Both the position numbers and the translations under genes were made by a program. DNA of 64,000 nt from Candidatus Obscuribacterales bacterium (GTDB lineage Bacteria; Cyanobacteriota; Vampirovibrionia; Obscuribacterales; Obscuribacteraceae): the NCBI GenBank assembly GCA_021732025.1, contig JAKFVU010000045.1, forward strand, positions 31,226-95,225. Reading direction: 5' to 3'. Numbering within the stretch: position 1 is the stretch's first letter; each line of letters opens with the position of its first letter. Below, in pieces: positions 53,259 through 62,137 of the stretch. The notes under the pieces are model-generated. The model searched no databases. It worked only from the letters and a program-made list of their open reading frames with translations, and was not told the DNA's origin.

Positions 53259-53783
53259 TTGTCAATCTCTCGAATTTCGACACTAGCTGTTGTCCTTCTA
53301 TTGAGTGTTCCGGTTGAAGGTTGTGCATTTGAGCCAGCTTTTTATCCGCATTCGAAAGCTCCAAGCTCTGATATGATGAATGTTCTAAGAGCGCAACAGC
53401 GGGCTAATGTAGTCCTTAAAGTTCATTTTTTGAACAAAATTGACGTGGTGGCTGGCAAAACATCTGATGTAGGTCATTTTCCAAATAATTCAAGCCAACG
53501 TGTCATTAAAGAATTTTTGAAAAATGAAACACGTAAAGAACTAATAGTAATTTGTCTTGAAGAAACAATTCATGGAGATCCCCTCCATGATCCTCAGAAT
53601 TTGGGGGACTTGATCAAGTTTAGCTCTGAGCTTGACTATGGACGAACACTAATATTAGCCTATAAACCTCTTGGAGTGCATGTGTTGTATGACAGCACTG
53701 AAAAGCCTGCCATTAAGGCAACGTATTTTCAGGTTCCAAGTAATAAGATAGTTGGTGCTCCCGTCAATTCGGGTAGGAAATAG
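53259..53783 (+). CDS. Small putative lipoprotein downstream of Rhs
   Basis: This 174-residue protein starts at TTG 53259, with GGAGG just upstream. The N-terminus (MSISRISTLAVVLLLSVPVEGC) is a signal peptide ending in Gly-Cys22, a plausible lipobox. The mature part is mixed alpha/beta (ANVVLKVHFLNKIDVVAGKT, TLILAYKPLGVHVLYDSTE). Its base composition is more AT-rich than the Rhs gene. In polymorphic toxin loci the gene after the toxin is often immunity. A periplasmic lipoprotein could serve, but nothing in the sequence proves it. Confidence 0.6.
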   Translation: MSISRISTLAVVLLLSVPVEGCAFEPAFYPHSKAPSSDMMNVLRAQQRANVVLKVHFLNKIDVVAGKTSDVGHFPNNSSQRVIKEFLKNETRKELIVICLEETIHGDPLHDPQNLGDLIKFSSELDYGRTLILAYKPLGVHVLYDSTEKPAIKATYFQVPSNKIVGAPVNSGRK

Positions 53784-54040
53784 TTTTTTCATTTTATCGG
53801 CTTTTTCCTCTGCGCCTATGACTGAGGGATAGATCAATCTATTTGCAAGTAAAGACGCCATCGTCCTTTGGAGTACCACTGGCCTAACAACAAGCTGTTA
53901 CGTTGCATCAATGGGCTTATTGAGTTCTTAACTAAGCCCTTAAATCTAAAGCTGATTAGCCTCTAGCGCTTCTCGGCTTAATAATCTGCTGGTTGGTTGC
54001 ATGTTGTCTGACTGCTTCCAATTAGCATCAACTAGTGTGA

Positions 54041-54107
54041 CTTGGCGAATTATTTTGCCGAGTTCTTGGCGAATTCTTTGGCAATCTTGGCGAATTATTT
54101 GGCAAAG
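54041..54107 (+). repeat. Three transposon-end repeats
   Basis: Copies start at 54041, 54065 and 54086 (spacing 24 and 21 bp) with core CTTGGCGAATTaTTTgGC. Such iterated sites at one end are what TniA/TnsB-type transposases bind. Confidence 0.7.
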
Positions 54108-54246
54108 ACTGTAGATGCTTGCCGTGGTAGGTTTTTCGGTGTCTTGTCGTTCGTTTTTTGAAGGTGCCGAGGTCAATGAGTCACAGGAAAAAGTCCTTGA
54201 AAAAAATGGACGATTTGGGACAATAAATGGAGCTGTAAATCTTTGG

Positions 54247-54284
54247 GGGAGTGCCATCATTAATGGTGTCACTCCCTTTTTTTT
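54247..54284 (+). terminator. Strong plus-strand intrinsic terminator inside the transposon left end
   Basis: GGGAGTG pairs with CACTCCC, enclosing a second stem (CCAT/ATGG), and eight T residues follow directly. No recognisable plus-strand gene precedes it within the element, so it may end a small RNA or stop transcription entering from the left. The remaining 602-base gap (53784-54385) otherwise holds only the end repeats. Confidence 0.8.
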
Positions 54285-54385
54285 GTGTTTGGGGTACTAT
54301 ATTCATGCATAGATAAAAAGTCTGGAAATGGTTTGCTGGATGGGTTCTACGATTTGTAGATGACAAAGACTGTTCTTGTGGCCAA

Positions 54386-55219
54386 TTACTTGCTAAAGTC
54401 TGGAAATACAGACGGGTTACCCATTAGGAGCGACCGCCGAGCAGTTTCAAGAAGATCGGGTGTGATCATTGGGAGGCAGTTTAGTTTTTGCAGGCGAGAT
54501 ACTTCCCCGAAGATTCTGTTGAGCCTGCGGAAGTTTCCATCTCCTAAGCGCATTATCGCTGATGATATTGTGTCATCCGCAGTTAGAGGCAGTTTCAGCT
54601 CCAGCCACTTCTGTTCTATGAAGAGTCGCATCTCAGCTTTAGACATTGACTTCATTTGGTAAACAAAATCGAAGCGAGAATGAAGCTGGCCATAGCCAGC
54701 GCGTTGAAGCCTTCGGTCTATGCCTGGCGCTCCAATTAAGAGAATGCTGAGGCTTGACCGGTCATACATGTCGCGCAGAAGTTCCAGACAGTCTGAATCT
54801 AGCCTGTCAGCTTCGTCAATGATTAGGAGCTTGAGTTGGCGATGTGGGGTGGGTCCAGCAGTCTCGGGTGAATATATGTAGGTTGTTTGTTCCATGAGAA
54901 AGTTAAATTCGTTTCTCAAGCGAGCAATGCTTGCTTGCAGTCTGCAGGGTGTGACTGTCACATCAGGAGTGTAAACGGCTGCTATGCTGCCAAGTAAGCA
55001 TGATGGTGGTGTGCGAATCGCAGCAGGTCTTTGCAGGAGAGGTTCAATAATGTGCCACTGACAGTAGTGCTGGGAGGACCTTGTTTTTCCGATTCCGCTT
55101 TGGCCAAAGATTAGTGATATGTTCTTCACTTTCTGGCTCTTATTGCAGATCTCAGCAAATCGGCGGTACTGACTAGTGATCATGAATCGCTTGTAGTTAT
55201 CAGTCGTCATCGCATGCAA
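54386..55219 (-). CDS. tniB: TniB-like transposition ATPase (AAA+)
   Basis: This 277-residue AAA+ protein has Walker A GQSGIGKT (39-46) and Walker B LLIIDEAD (131-138). Further blocks are SILLIGAPGIDRRLQRAGYG, RFDFVYQMKSMS and the sensor-2-like LGDGNFRRLNRI. The family (TniB/TnsC/MuB) selects targets and activates the DDE transposase. The start may be ATG four codons in (MTTDN). It overlaps the end of the transposase frame by 20 bases, the usual tniA-tniB order. The frame is intact even though its partner is broken. Confidence 0.88.
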   Translation of the reverse strand: MHAMTTDNYKRFMITSQYRRFAEICNKSQKVKNISLIFGQSGIGKTRSSQHYCQWHIIEPLLQRPAAIRTPPSCLLGSIAAVYTPDVTVTPCRLQASIARLRNEFNFLMEQTTYIYSPETAGPTPHRQLKLLIIDEADRLDSDCLELLRDMYDRSSLSILLIGAPGIDRRLQRAGYGQLHSRFDFVYQMKSMSKAEMRLFIEQKWLELKLPLTADDTISSAIMRLGDGNFRRLNRIFGEVSRLQKLNCLPMITPDLLETARRSLLMGNPSVFPDFSK

Positions 55220-56593
55220 ACCTCTTTATTTTGAATTTGGGATAGTTTGGAGTTGGTTTCTCGGTGGTCGATTTTTCGGCCGGTATGTGTCGCTCTGCCG
55301 CAGCCAGAAGATTTCGGATGTCGTGATTAAGCTCTCTTTTTCTGGCTCTTCGTGCTTTGATGACGTCCTTTACGCTCATGATCTCATCGGACAATTCCGA
55401 GCAGATTGCATGGCAAACCAGAACAGTATCAGCGTAGACGTGAATTGAAGTTAGGTTGCGGGGATCGTATCTGATGGTCACGTACTCTCCAACGTAACCG
55501 GCTAGGGTCACGTCGAAGTATCGAAAACCTTGGAATCGGATGCCATCTCGATGTACCTTTCGAGCTTTCGCTACTGTGTGGAGGAGCAGATCTAACTGTT
55601 CTATAGATTCAGGCATTCGCGGTACAAATGAGTAAGACTCCCATTTAACAGATGGCGTTTCATTTGTTTCGGAATGCTTGTGCGATGAATATTGATGAAT
55701 GAGCCAGAGTCTGAACCGATCGTCGAATTCTCTAAGGGTGAGCAGGTTTTCTAATTTGCTATTTTTCCGCAGGTCGAAGCCAGGAATTGCAGGTAAAAAC
55801 ATTTGGTTTACTGTGCCGAAAAAGCGCTCTAACTTGCCCTTTCCCTGGGGCTTGCCAGGTAGTGTATTTATGAGTTCGAACTTCAAGGCAATGGAAACTT
55901 GCTCGATGTGCTCAGACCAAAATCACTGCCGCAGTCGGAGTATAGCTTCTCTGGAATTCCACAGATCCGCCAATCTGGCTCGTCTTTTGACCAAATAGCC
56001 TGCCTTAGAGCGCTTCCAATGCGCATGGAAGATGGTGGTTCAAACCCGATGTAGTAACCAGCAATGGCACGGCTGTAGTCGTCGAGGATTGCGGTTAGCC
56101 AAGGTTTGGCCAGTCGCTCTTGGGAGTCGATTAAAAACAGATCCAAGGATGTATGGTCTGCTTGCCAAATTTCATTAGGGCGATCGGCCTCTCGTCTGTG
56201 GATTAACTCATACGCCTGCTGATAGGCCTTGTCGCCCTCGTGAGCCAAAGTTCTTAGATCTGGCGCTATTTTCGAGGCGACATCGTGCACCACATCGTAG
56301 CTTGGTACTCGCCAATTGTTTCTAAAAAAAGGGGGCAATTTATTTCGCCAATTCACACTTTGGTGATAACTGGTGGCAAATGCGCAGTATGGGACCCAGA
56401 GTCAGGCCAGATGGTTGCTGTAATGCACTGGAAAGAATATATTGGCGACCAATTTTGGGAGCTTAGGCGCCAGGTTGTTTTGACGGTTTTTGTACGCCCA
56501 GGCGAGAACTCTACGACAGAGGTTTTTTTTGGAGTGGGATGTTGTATCGCCGCTCAATAGAGGACAGGCTGACAAAGTCGTGCGACTGACCAC
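55200..56593 (-). pseudogene. tniA: TniA-like DDE transposase, disrupted by a frameshift and an in-frame stop
   Basis: The catalytic core is recognisable: VPSYDVV, RPNEIWQADHTSLDLF (first Asp), AILDDYSRAIAGYYIGF (second Asp), then, after a frameshift, GKGKLERFFGTVNQMF (Glu). The frame breaks at TTTT (minus strand, 55919-55922). In the -1 frame the expected FWSEHIEQVSIALKFEL continues directly into the downstream frame, so one T appears lost. Upstream, TGA at 56404-56402 interrupts the same frame. An A8 run near 56521 may mark another indel in the N-terminal region. A programmed -1 shift at TTTT is conceivable but cannot explain the TGA. Confidence 0.82.
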
Positions 56594-56643
56594 CCAAGAA
56601 ATTCGCGAAGGGCTGACATAGTTTAAAAAGTAATAGAAAGCGA

Positions 56644-57420
56644 TTAGTTAAGAAACAGACCCATGTATTTCTTTTCTAATTCGCCCCGGAAACCAATGAT
56701 TTCAGCCTTTGTCGGCGTTCCGTGCGTAGAGTAAAAATTCTCCCAATCCGCGAAGAACCCCTTAACTTTGGGATTAGCCAAAAATCTTTGAGTGGTGTAT
56801 TTAGAACCAACTTCAATAAGACCTTCTAACGGCAAGGCTTTTAGATTGTCTGCACTATCAAGTTCTTTTACTGTAAACAAGCCTGGGTAACGCTGCAATA
56901 CATCAACCGGAATTAAATGCAACGCTACAGCTTTCTCTTTTAGATCGAGTCTAGAGGCAAAGAACTGCTCAGAGTTAAATGGACCTTTCTCAATTTGAAA
57001 ATAAGGCATTCTGGATTCGTAGAAATCTACCTGCATATGTTGACGACTTTTTATCGATGACGATAGCGGCAATGGTGAGGCAGTTAAAATTGCTTCTAAG
57101 CAAGCGAAATCCGCGGCATCTTTTCCAGATGACTCCGACAAGCTAACGTCTCTAATTTTACCGTCTGTCTCTACAACCATTGATGCAATCACCCCTTTGT
57201 ACTGGGGTGATGAGTCCGAAGTAGTGGCTGGCAGGGTGGTATTTTTGTATAGTCTCTTTTCTACGTCTTTGTGAAACGCACGGAACTCGGGGGTTCCTAA
57301 AGTTACTTCAATTGGATCTTTAGTAAATCGATTTTGGCTGGCTATGGCCTCTGATGTTGTACAAGTAACGAGTGTTAGCGACAGACTCAGCAACACAGTT
57401 AGCTTCAAGTTATTAATCAC
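56644..57420 (-). CDS. Secreted protein with TonB-C-like domain
   Basis: This 258-residue protein begins with a signal peptide (MINNLKLTVLLSLSLTLVTC). LVTC could be a weak lipobox at Cys20. Residues about 45-140 resemble the TonB/TolA C-terminal fold: FHKDVEKRLYKN, then GVIASMVVETDGKIRDVSLS, then a conserved ACLEAILTASPLPLS strand-helix. The C-terminal 115 residues are not assigned. Such stand-alone domains are common in secreted proteins that lack TonB's membrane anchor. It lies between two decayed mobile elements and may be a resident gene. Confidence 0.7.
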   Translation of the reverse strand: MINNLKLTVLLSLSLTLVTCTTSEAIASQNRFTKDPIEVTLGTPEFRAFHKDVEKRLYKNTTLPATTSDSSPQYKGVIASMVVETDGKIRDVSLSESSGKDAADFACLEAILTASPLPLSSSIKSRQHMQVDFYESRMPYFQIEKGPFNSEQFFASRLDLKEKAVALHLIPVDVLQRYPGLFTVKELDSADNLKALPLEGLIEVGSKYTTQRFLANPKVKGFFADWENFYSTHGTPTKAEIIGFRGELEKKYMGLFLN

Positions 57421-57555
57421 CGCTAATCCCCTTCAGTAACTTACTTCGTTTAGGTTATCTCAAAAGAAGCAAACAAGCCGAGATTTCAAAATATTGTTTA
57501 CTCGATAACCAGTTTTATACTATAGAATATCGTGTATTGGAGTTTAACCTGTGTA

Positions 57556-58470
57556 TTAGGATAACGCAGCATACCGTACAGGGGGATTGAGGGCGGCTGC
57601 AGCGAGAGTTCGGCTAAATAGCTGCGACCATTTGTAGCGACGGTTGAATCTAAATGCGTACTCGTTCAAGAAGCGCTGTAGATGCACACTTGAGCAGTAT
57701 TGATGATATGTGCCAAGCAAATATCTTTTTGCCAAAGAGATTACTCTGTCAACGTTTTCGAGTGGCCCGTGTTCGCTGTAATTCTTCCCGATTGTATCCA
57801 TATTGAGTTTGCCAGCCAGTCCATGCAGCAGGCTGTTGGTTGGATAACCATCAGTTCGAATGTGCGTCATGGGGTCAACAACTGTTCTAACGGCAGCCAA
57901 AAATGTGTCACCGGATGGATCTGGCAGCACAATCAAGGCTGCGTCCCCTGCATGACGATTGAGTCGTTCCACGATAACTACAACGTTGCGCTTTCCGTGG
58001 GCACCACGCCCGGTTTTACCGTTAGATTTACCTCCGAAAAAAGCGTCATCTATTTCAACCATACCTGACAGAGTACGCCCTTCAAGCCTTTCGCCCATCG
58101 CAACTCTCAGCTTGTGCATCATGAACCAAACTGTTGCCTAGTGCATCTCCAGCAGCTCTGCAGCTCTCGTTGTAGAAACTCCACCCTTGTCTTGCGACAT
58201 CAGATAAATGAGCCAAAACCACTTCAGGAGCGGGACTTTGCTCCGCTCGAACAGTGTCCCAGAGGTGATTGAGGTTTGCCTCCTACAGCTGGCACATTGA
58301 ACTGAACGCCGCTGTGAAAGCCGATATCCAAAGTCATGACCACATTTTGGACAGCTAAAACTACGTGGCCAACGAGCCTGAAAGATTGCCTGTATGCAGT
58401 CTTCTTCAGTGCGATATTTTCTTTGGAATTCAATCAGAGTCATACTACTGTTCATAAGACATCCTCTCAA
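57556..58470 (-). pseudogene. IS1595-family (ISXO2-like) transposase interrupted by an amber stop
   Basis: The N-terminal part has the family zinc ribbon (CPKCGHDFGY, then CASCRRQTSITSGTLFE) and KWFWLIYLMSQDKGG. The C-terminal part has GMVEIDDAFFGGKSNGKTGR, HIRTDGYPTN and SLAKRYLLGTYHQ. Both parts are in the same frame. They are separated by a single TAG (58140-58138) where the family has Tyr or Ser, in LEMH*ATVWFMMHKLR. TAG is a normal stop in neighbouring genes such as rpmH, so this is a nonsense mutation. No clear terminal inverted repeats were found. Confidence 0.85.
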
Positions 58471-58628
58471 TTTTGGGGTAGGGCACTATATAACACAGTA
58501 TGCCCAAAACAAAGAAATAGTAACGGGGCTGCATCAAGCTAATATCCAGGGAGTTTAAAAATAAGGCGCAAAAAGAGAAAAGAGGGAGAGGTGTAAACCT
58601 CTCCCTCTCATAATTAGCGGTTAGGCCA

Positions 58629-60467
58629 TTACGGACATGCAGCCGTGGGAGCCACAGCCGTTACGTAATAACCATCGGCGGCGTAGGCTTTGCCGCACAC
58701 ATAGATTTTGTTCACCCATGCATCCATGGCTGCAAAATCGTTGCCTTGGTTACCGGCAGCGCGCTTGTAGCCAATAATTTCAGCAAAGGTAAGGCTGTAG
58801 GTAGTGGCTGTTGGCGTATCTGCAAACATTGCCTGGTAGTCAGGCGGAAATTTCACTGCTCCAGAGCCCAACTGGGCAACAGTGAGTCCTCTCACGATAG
58901 CCAGGTTGGAAACACCGACATACGGCGCTTTCTTCACGTGAGTCGTGGTGTTACAGATAGTGCTCTGCAAACTTCCCCACAAAGTTGAGTCGGGGCCGCT
59001 TGCAGCGCAACCGTCGCGCAGATTGAAGCGGGAAATATCGCCAGTGATTCGGTTTTGGTATGCAGTGCTTGAAGAACCGGCCGAACCAGCAAGCTGGTCA
59101 ATAACGCGCCCAGACTCCCGCCAAAGGCCAGAGTCATAGTTAAAGAGATCGTTAGTGTTCGGGTGTTCAACATACGATCCATTCGTTTGCTTTACTTGCT
59201 CAAACATCGCAACGAATGGGGTTTTGGCGTTTCCGAGGATGGCAGGTTGGGTAAAACCGAGTACGCCAGCTACTTGTGCTGAAGCGGGAACAGCAGCCGA
59301 TCCCAGCATGGTGACAGCTTGTGCCACATCACGGAATACATATAGTCCCCATCCAGCTGCCTGGAATTTTGGTCTCCACTCAGGGGGAATAGAGGTAGGC
59401 AAGGACTGGAAGTTGTTGCCGGTGCGTGTTTTAAAACGACCGTCAGTTTCAGCGCCACAATAAACGAACCAGCCAATAGTGGGCTCTGTTCCGTTATATT
59501 GATACGGATAGCTGCCGCTAGACTGAGTCATGGTGCAACCAACTGGTACAACCGGCGCTACGCAGCGACCATAAAGACTCGCACTTACTGCATCAAAGTT
59601 GGCTTTTGTAGGCGCCGAACCTGAAGTAATTGCAGCTTTAGTGAAAACAGTGGTGCACTTGAAATAGGGCGTTAAAGCCTCTGTATCGACAGCAAGGAGT
59701 GTGCCGATTGACGGAGTGGCTTCGTTCGCGAGTTTTGCAACTTCTTCTGCGAAAATTTCTGTCCAAGCCGGATTAGCTGGAGGCGAGGCCACAATGAAAT
59801 AGCCGTGAGTTGATCGGAGCTGGGCCGCCGTTGGGCTGATAGCTGTAGCGGTCAAGTAGTTCTGGTCTGCATTGCCCAGGCTGATGAAAGGCGCGCTTGT
59901 GGATTGATAAGCCGGTCCATAATCCATTTGGTGGCCAATTTCGTGGAGCATGGCATGTTGAATTTCGCCAGTCGGCAGAGCCGTGGTATGCGGATATGGA
60001 CCATCAGCGATTTTCTCTACAACGACGCTGCTATATGGTCCACCTGCTAGGGCGCCATCAACTGATAGGCCGCGCAAGTTAAGAAACTTGTTGTAAACGG
60101 CCTGTTTCTGGGCATCCGGAACGGGGAAAACTGATGACGTGTAGACGGCGAATTGGACGGCATCCGGAAAAACAAAGAAGGTGACGCCATTGGTCTGGTT
60201 CTTTGTCTTAATTACTGGAAAGTTGGTGAACGTAGTAGTGATGGTAGTGAGCACCGCATCACGCTTCGCATTGTCTGCTCCGCAGTACAGCACATGGCCA
60301 TCCTCGGGATATGTTCCACCTGACCGTTCTTGGCAAACTATGCCATTCACAGCGCCTAAGTTTGACCACATGGCCGCAGCTTGAGCCGGTGTTGAAATAG
60401 CGATACTTCCAAGCCCGATTAGTGCGAGGCTCGCTAAGCCGAGCAATTTTGATATTGTTCGTTTCAT
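58629..60467 (-). CDS. Secreted metallopeptidase-like protein with internal duplication
   Basis: ATG 60467 is chosen because AAGGAAAC precedes it and a signal peptide follows (MKRTISKLLGLASLALIGLG...AQA); the product is 612 residues. The N-terminal half carries TGEIQHAMLHEIGHQMDYGP, an HExxH zinc site near residue 172. The C-terminal half repeats the same order of blocks (GWFVYCGAETDGRFKTRTGN, AGWGLYVFRDVAQAVTMLG), but the zinc site has become WRESGRVIDQLAG. The second copy is therefore presumably non-catalytic. Function unknown; it is probably an extracellular zinc peptidase. Confidence 0.75.
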   Translation of the reverse strand: MKRTISKLLGLASLALIGLGSIAISTPAQAAAMWSNLGAVNGIVCQERSGGTYPEDGHVLYCGADNAKRDAVLTTITTTFTNFPVIKTKNQTNGVTFFVFPDAVQFAVYTSSVFPVPDAQKQAVYNKFLNLRGLSVDGALAGGPYSSVVVEKIADGPYPHTTALPTGEIQHAMLHEIGHQMDYGPAYQSTSAPFISLGNADQNYLTATAISPTAAQLRSTHGYFIVASPPANPAWTEIFAEEVAKLANEATPSIGTLLAVDTEALTPYFKCTTVFTKAAITSGSAPTKANFDAVSASLYGRCVAPVVPVGCTMTQSSGSYPYQYNGTEPTIGWFVYCGAETDGRFKTRTGNNFQSLPTSIPPEWRPKFQAAGWGLYVFRDVAQAVTMLGSAAVPASAQVAGVLGFTQPAILGNAKTPFVAMFEQVKQTNGSYVEHPNTNDLFNYDSGLWRESGRVIDQLAGSAGSSSTAYQNRITGDISRFNLRDGCAASGPDSTLWGSLQSTICNTTTHVKKAPYVGVSNLAIVRGLTVAQLGSGAVKFPPDYQAMFADTPTATTYSLTFAEIIGYKRAAGNQGNDFAAMDAWVNKIYVCGKAYAADGYYVTAVAPTAACP

Positions 60468-60905
60468 GTTTTGTTTCCTTGTTGTTGAAAGGCTATCCAT
60501 CATCGATTCGTGCAAGCGACTACAATCTCAGCGGCGCGGCCGCAGAAGGTGATTGTTTGAAAAAGTACTGTGTTGGCTGGTTTGTTGCTTGCCTGTTGAA
60601 TGATCGAAAAATGGATAGAACCAACACACTTGCCCAAATAACGCTCTCTAAGCTGCTTTTGTATTGCTACGCAAACTACTAGTTCGCTCATAAAGCGACG
60701 AAAATGCGTAACAGTGTGGCAATCTCAAGGAAAAGACAAGAAAGTGTATGGTAACGAAGTTAGGCTAGGAGCACTTTACACTGATTTACTCTGTATCGAA
60801 ATAAATATGCGACTCATGAATTGGCTTGACGTTGCTAAAGGAATAAAGTGGCGCATGTTATTCTAGAGCTATTTTTTCACCTGGTGGATTGCAGGGAGTA
60901 AGCGA
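60468..60905. other. 438-base intergenic region, no gene seen
   Basis: Divergent spacing between the metallopeptidase-like gene and the 60906 unit. Short frames on both strands lack ribosome-binding sites or family resemblance. It probably contains the two promoters. Confidence 0.5.
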
Positions 60906-61511
60906 GTGCAAGACTTTTGGCAATCTTTCTTTAAGCTAAAAGGTGCTTTGGTAGCTGATCTCGGCATAGTTTTGAGCGTGGTTTTTTGGTTAATTAGCCC
61001 AGCTCAAACTTGGGAAGTTAGATGGGTATTAGCATTCGGAGTTGTAGTTTTCACGTCGCTGATTCTGGCTTTAATGATACTTTTTGACCTGCTATCGGAC
61101 CGAAATAGGCAACTAAAGGAACTGAAAGCTTTTACGCAGACAAATGCTGTACCAAATGTGATTGATGTCCATCTTTATTCTCCTGACCATTTCGTTCTAG
61201 TTCTCGGTCCTACAGACATTTTCTTTGACAATGCGCTAGTCAGTATTTTTCAGACCATTAAATCGAATGGTTTAGATTTTGACGATCAGATAGGCATTGG
61301 GCGGGTATCCAACATTCAGCAAGGACGGAGAATGATACAGATTACTCCAATGCTAATGCACGACCATGCTGCCGCTGTCTGGGAGAGCATCAAGAAGAAA
61401 GAACAAAATATTTTGGCTTCAATCATCTGTAAGCCATCAGTCAGCTTTGATTATGTTGAAATCAAAGAACCATCACCACCAATCCAAACTGCCCAAGGGA
61501 TACAGCAATGA
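60906..61511 (+). CDS. Membrane protein with two helices and a soluble C-terminal domain
   Basis: This 201-residue protein starts at GTG 60906 behind GGGAG. Two helices lie at about residues 14-32 (VADLGIVLSVVFWLI) and 38-62 (WVLAFGVVVFTSLILALMIL). A soluble domain of 140 residues follows (VIDVHLYSPDHFVLVLGPTD, IGIGRVSNIQQGRRMIQITP). No family is recognised. Its stop overlaps the next start by four bases, so the two proteins are made together. Confidence 0.65.
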   Translation: MQDFWQSFFKLKGALVADLGIVLSVVFWLISPAQTWEVRWVLAFGVVVFTSLILALMILFDLLSDRNRQLKELKAFTQTNAVPNVIDVHLYSPDHFVLVLGPTDIFFDNALVSIFQTIKSNGLDFDDQIGIGRVSNIQQGRRMIQITPMLMHDHAAAVWESIKKKEQNILASIICKPSVSFDYVEIKEPSPPIQTAQGIQQ

Positions 61512-61921
61512 ATGAAAACCAACCTTTACCAGTTGTAGCCCATCTCATAGATGATAACGGGCAACGCATTACTCAAGTCGTCATAAATCAGGGCTCCAAT
61601 AGTGGTGTAAAACTGGGAGACATATTCTTAATCTATGGAATCGGCAAAGAAATTATTGACCCAGTAACTCAGAATTCCTTGGGAATGCTTGAACTTGTTA
61701 GAGGGAAGGCAGAAGTGACGAATGTACAGCCAACAATGGCGACTCTCACAAGCCTCGAGAAAGGAAAGGGTCCGGCCACTACCAGACACATCAGTCGTCA
61801 GGGTGGTATGAGCATTTTTCTTACTGGAAACGAAACCATCAGAGAAGAGCAAGAGCCTTACATCAAAGAACTAGACAATGTAAAAGTGGGCGACTTCGCG
61901 CGAAAAATAGGCAGTAGATAA
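61508..61921 (+). CDS. FlgT-C/CsgG-associated-like beta-barrel-type domain protein
   Basis: This 137-residue protein has the pattern VVINQGSNSGVKLGDIFLIY, then LGMLELVRGKAEVTNVQPTM. It resembles the C-terminal domain of FlgT and similar domains, in which 'N.G...G...G..f.v' strands form a small beta barrel. It has no signal peptide. It is coupled to the membrane protein upstream (ATGA overlap). The pair is followed by an intrinsic terminator at 62033, which defines a two-gene operon. Confidence 0.65.
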   Translation: MNENQPLPVVAHLIDDNGQRITQVVINQGSNSGVKLGDIFLIYGIGKEIIDPVTQNSLGMLELVRGKAEVTNVQPTMATLTSLEKGKGPATTRHISRQGGMSIFLTGNETIREEQEPYIKELDNVKVGDFARKIGSR

Positions 61922-62032
61922 ATCTTGGTCTGATAATCAATACTATGTTTTATGGACATTGGGTGTGATGAAACTGTCACTGTCCCTCGTTCTTCCAATT
62001 TCAGTTTATTTAGTGTTCATGGCAAACTTTTG

Positions 62033-62055
62033 AAGCCCCTTCTAGCGGGGGCTTT
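62033..62055 (+). terminator. Intrinsic terminator of the two-gene unit
   Basis: AAGCCCC, loop TTCTAGCG, GGGGCTT, then TT: a seven-pair GC-rich stem 112 bases after the stop at 61921. It lies upstream of the preferred start of the next gene at 62138. Confidence 0.65.
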
Positions 62056-62137
62056 ACTCACGAACACATACGATATGCTGCTCACACTCTCTCTCCCTCT
62101 CTCTGCGATATCGATAAAAACTTGGAGTGATAAATTC

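Larger units (their letters stand above)
54036..56618. mobile_element. Degenerate TniA/TniB (Tn552/Tn5053-like) transposon
   Basis: The element carries a TniB-type ATPase and a broken TniA transposase on the minus strand. The left end has three direct repeats starting CTTGGCGAATT at 54041, 54065 and 54086. The right end has matching sequence in inverted orientation: CTTCGCGAATTTCTTGGG (minus, 56593-56610) and TTGGCGAAATAAATTGCC (minus, 56334-56351). Candidate termini are TGTGA at 54036 and, inverted, TGTCA at 56614-56618. Exact boundaries and target duplications are uncertain (TAG flanks both sides). With TniA disrupted it is probably immobile. Confidence 0.6.

Noticed and set aside
53946..54272. 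108-codon minus-strand frame in the transposon left end
   Set aside because: Its sequence is produced by the end repeats and terminator; no family resemblance and no ribosome-binding site.
55200..55886. Independent gene starting at TTG 55886
   Set aside because: The frame is the C-terminal half of the frameshifted TniA; its conserved sequence continues upstream of the TTG.
54000..56640. CRISPR-associated transposon
   Set aside because: TniA/TniB are present, but no Cas gene, TniQ or CRISPR array is in the window.
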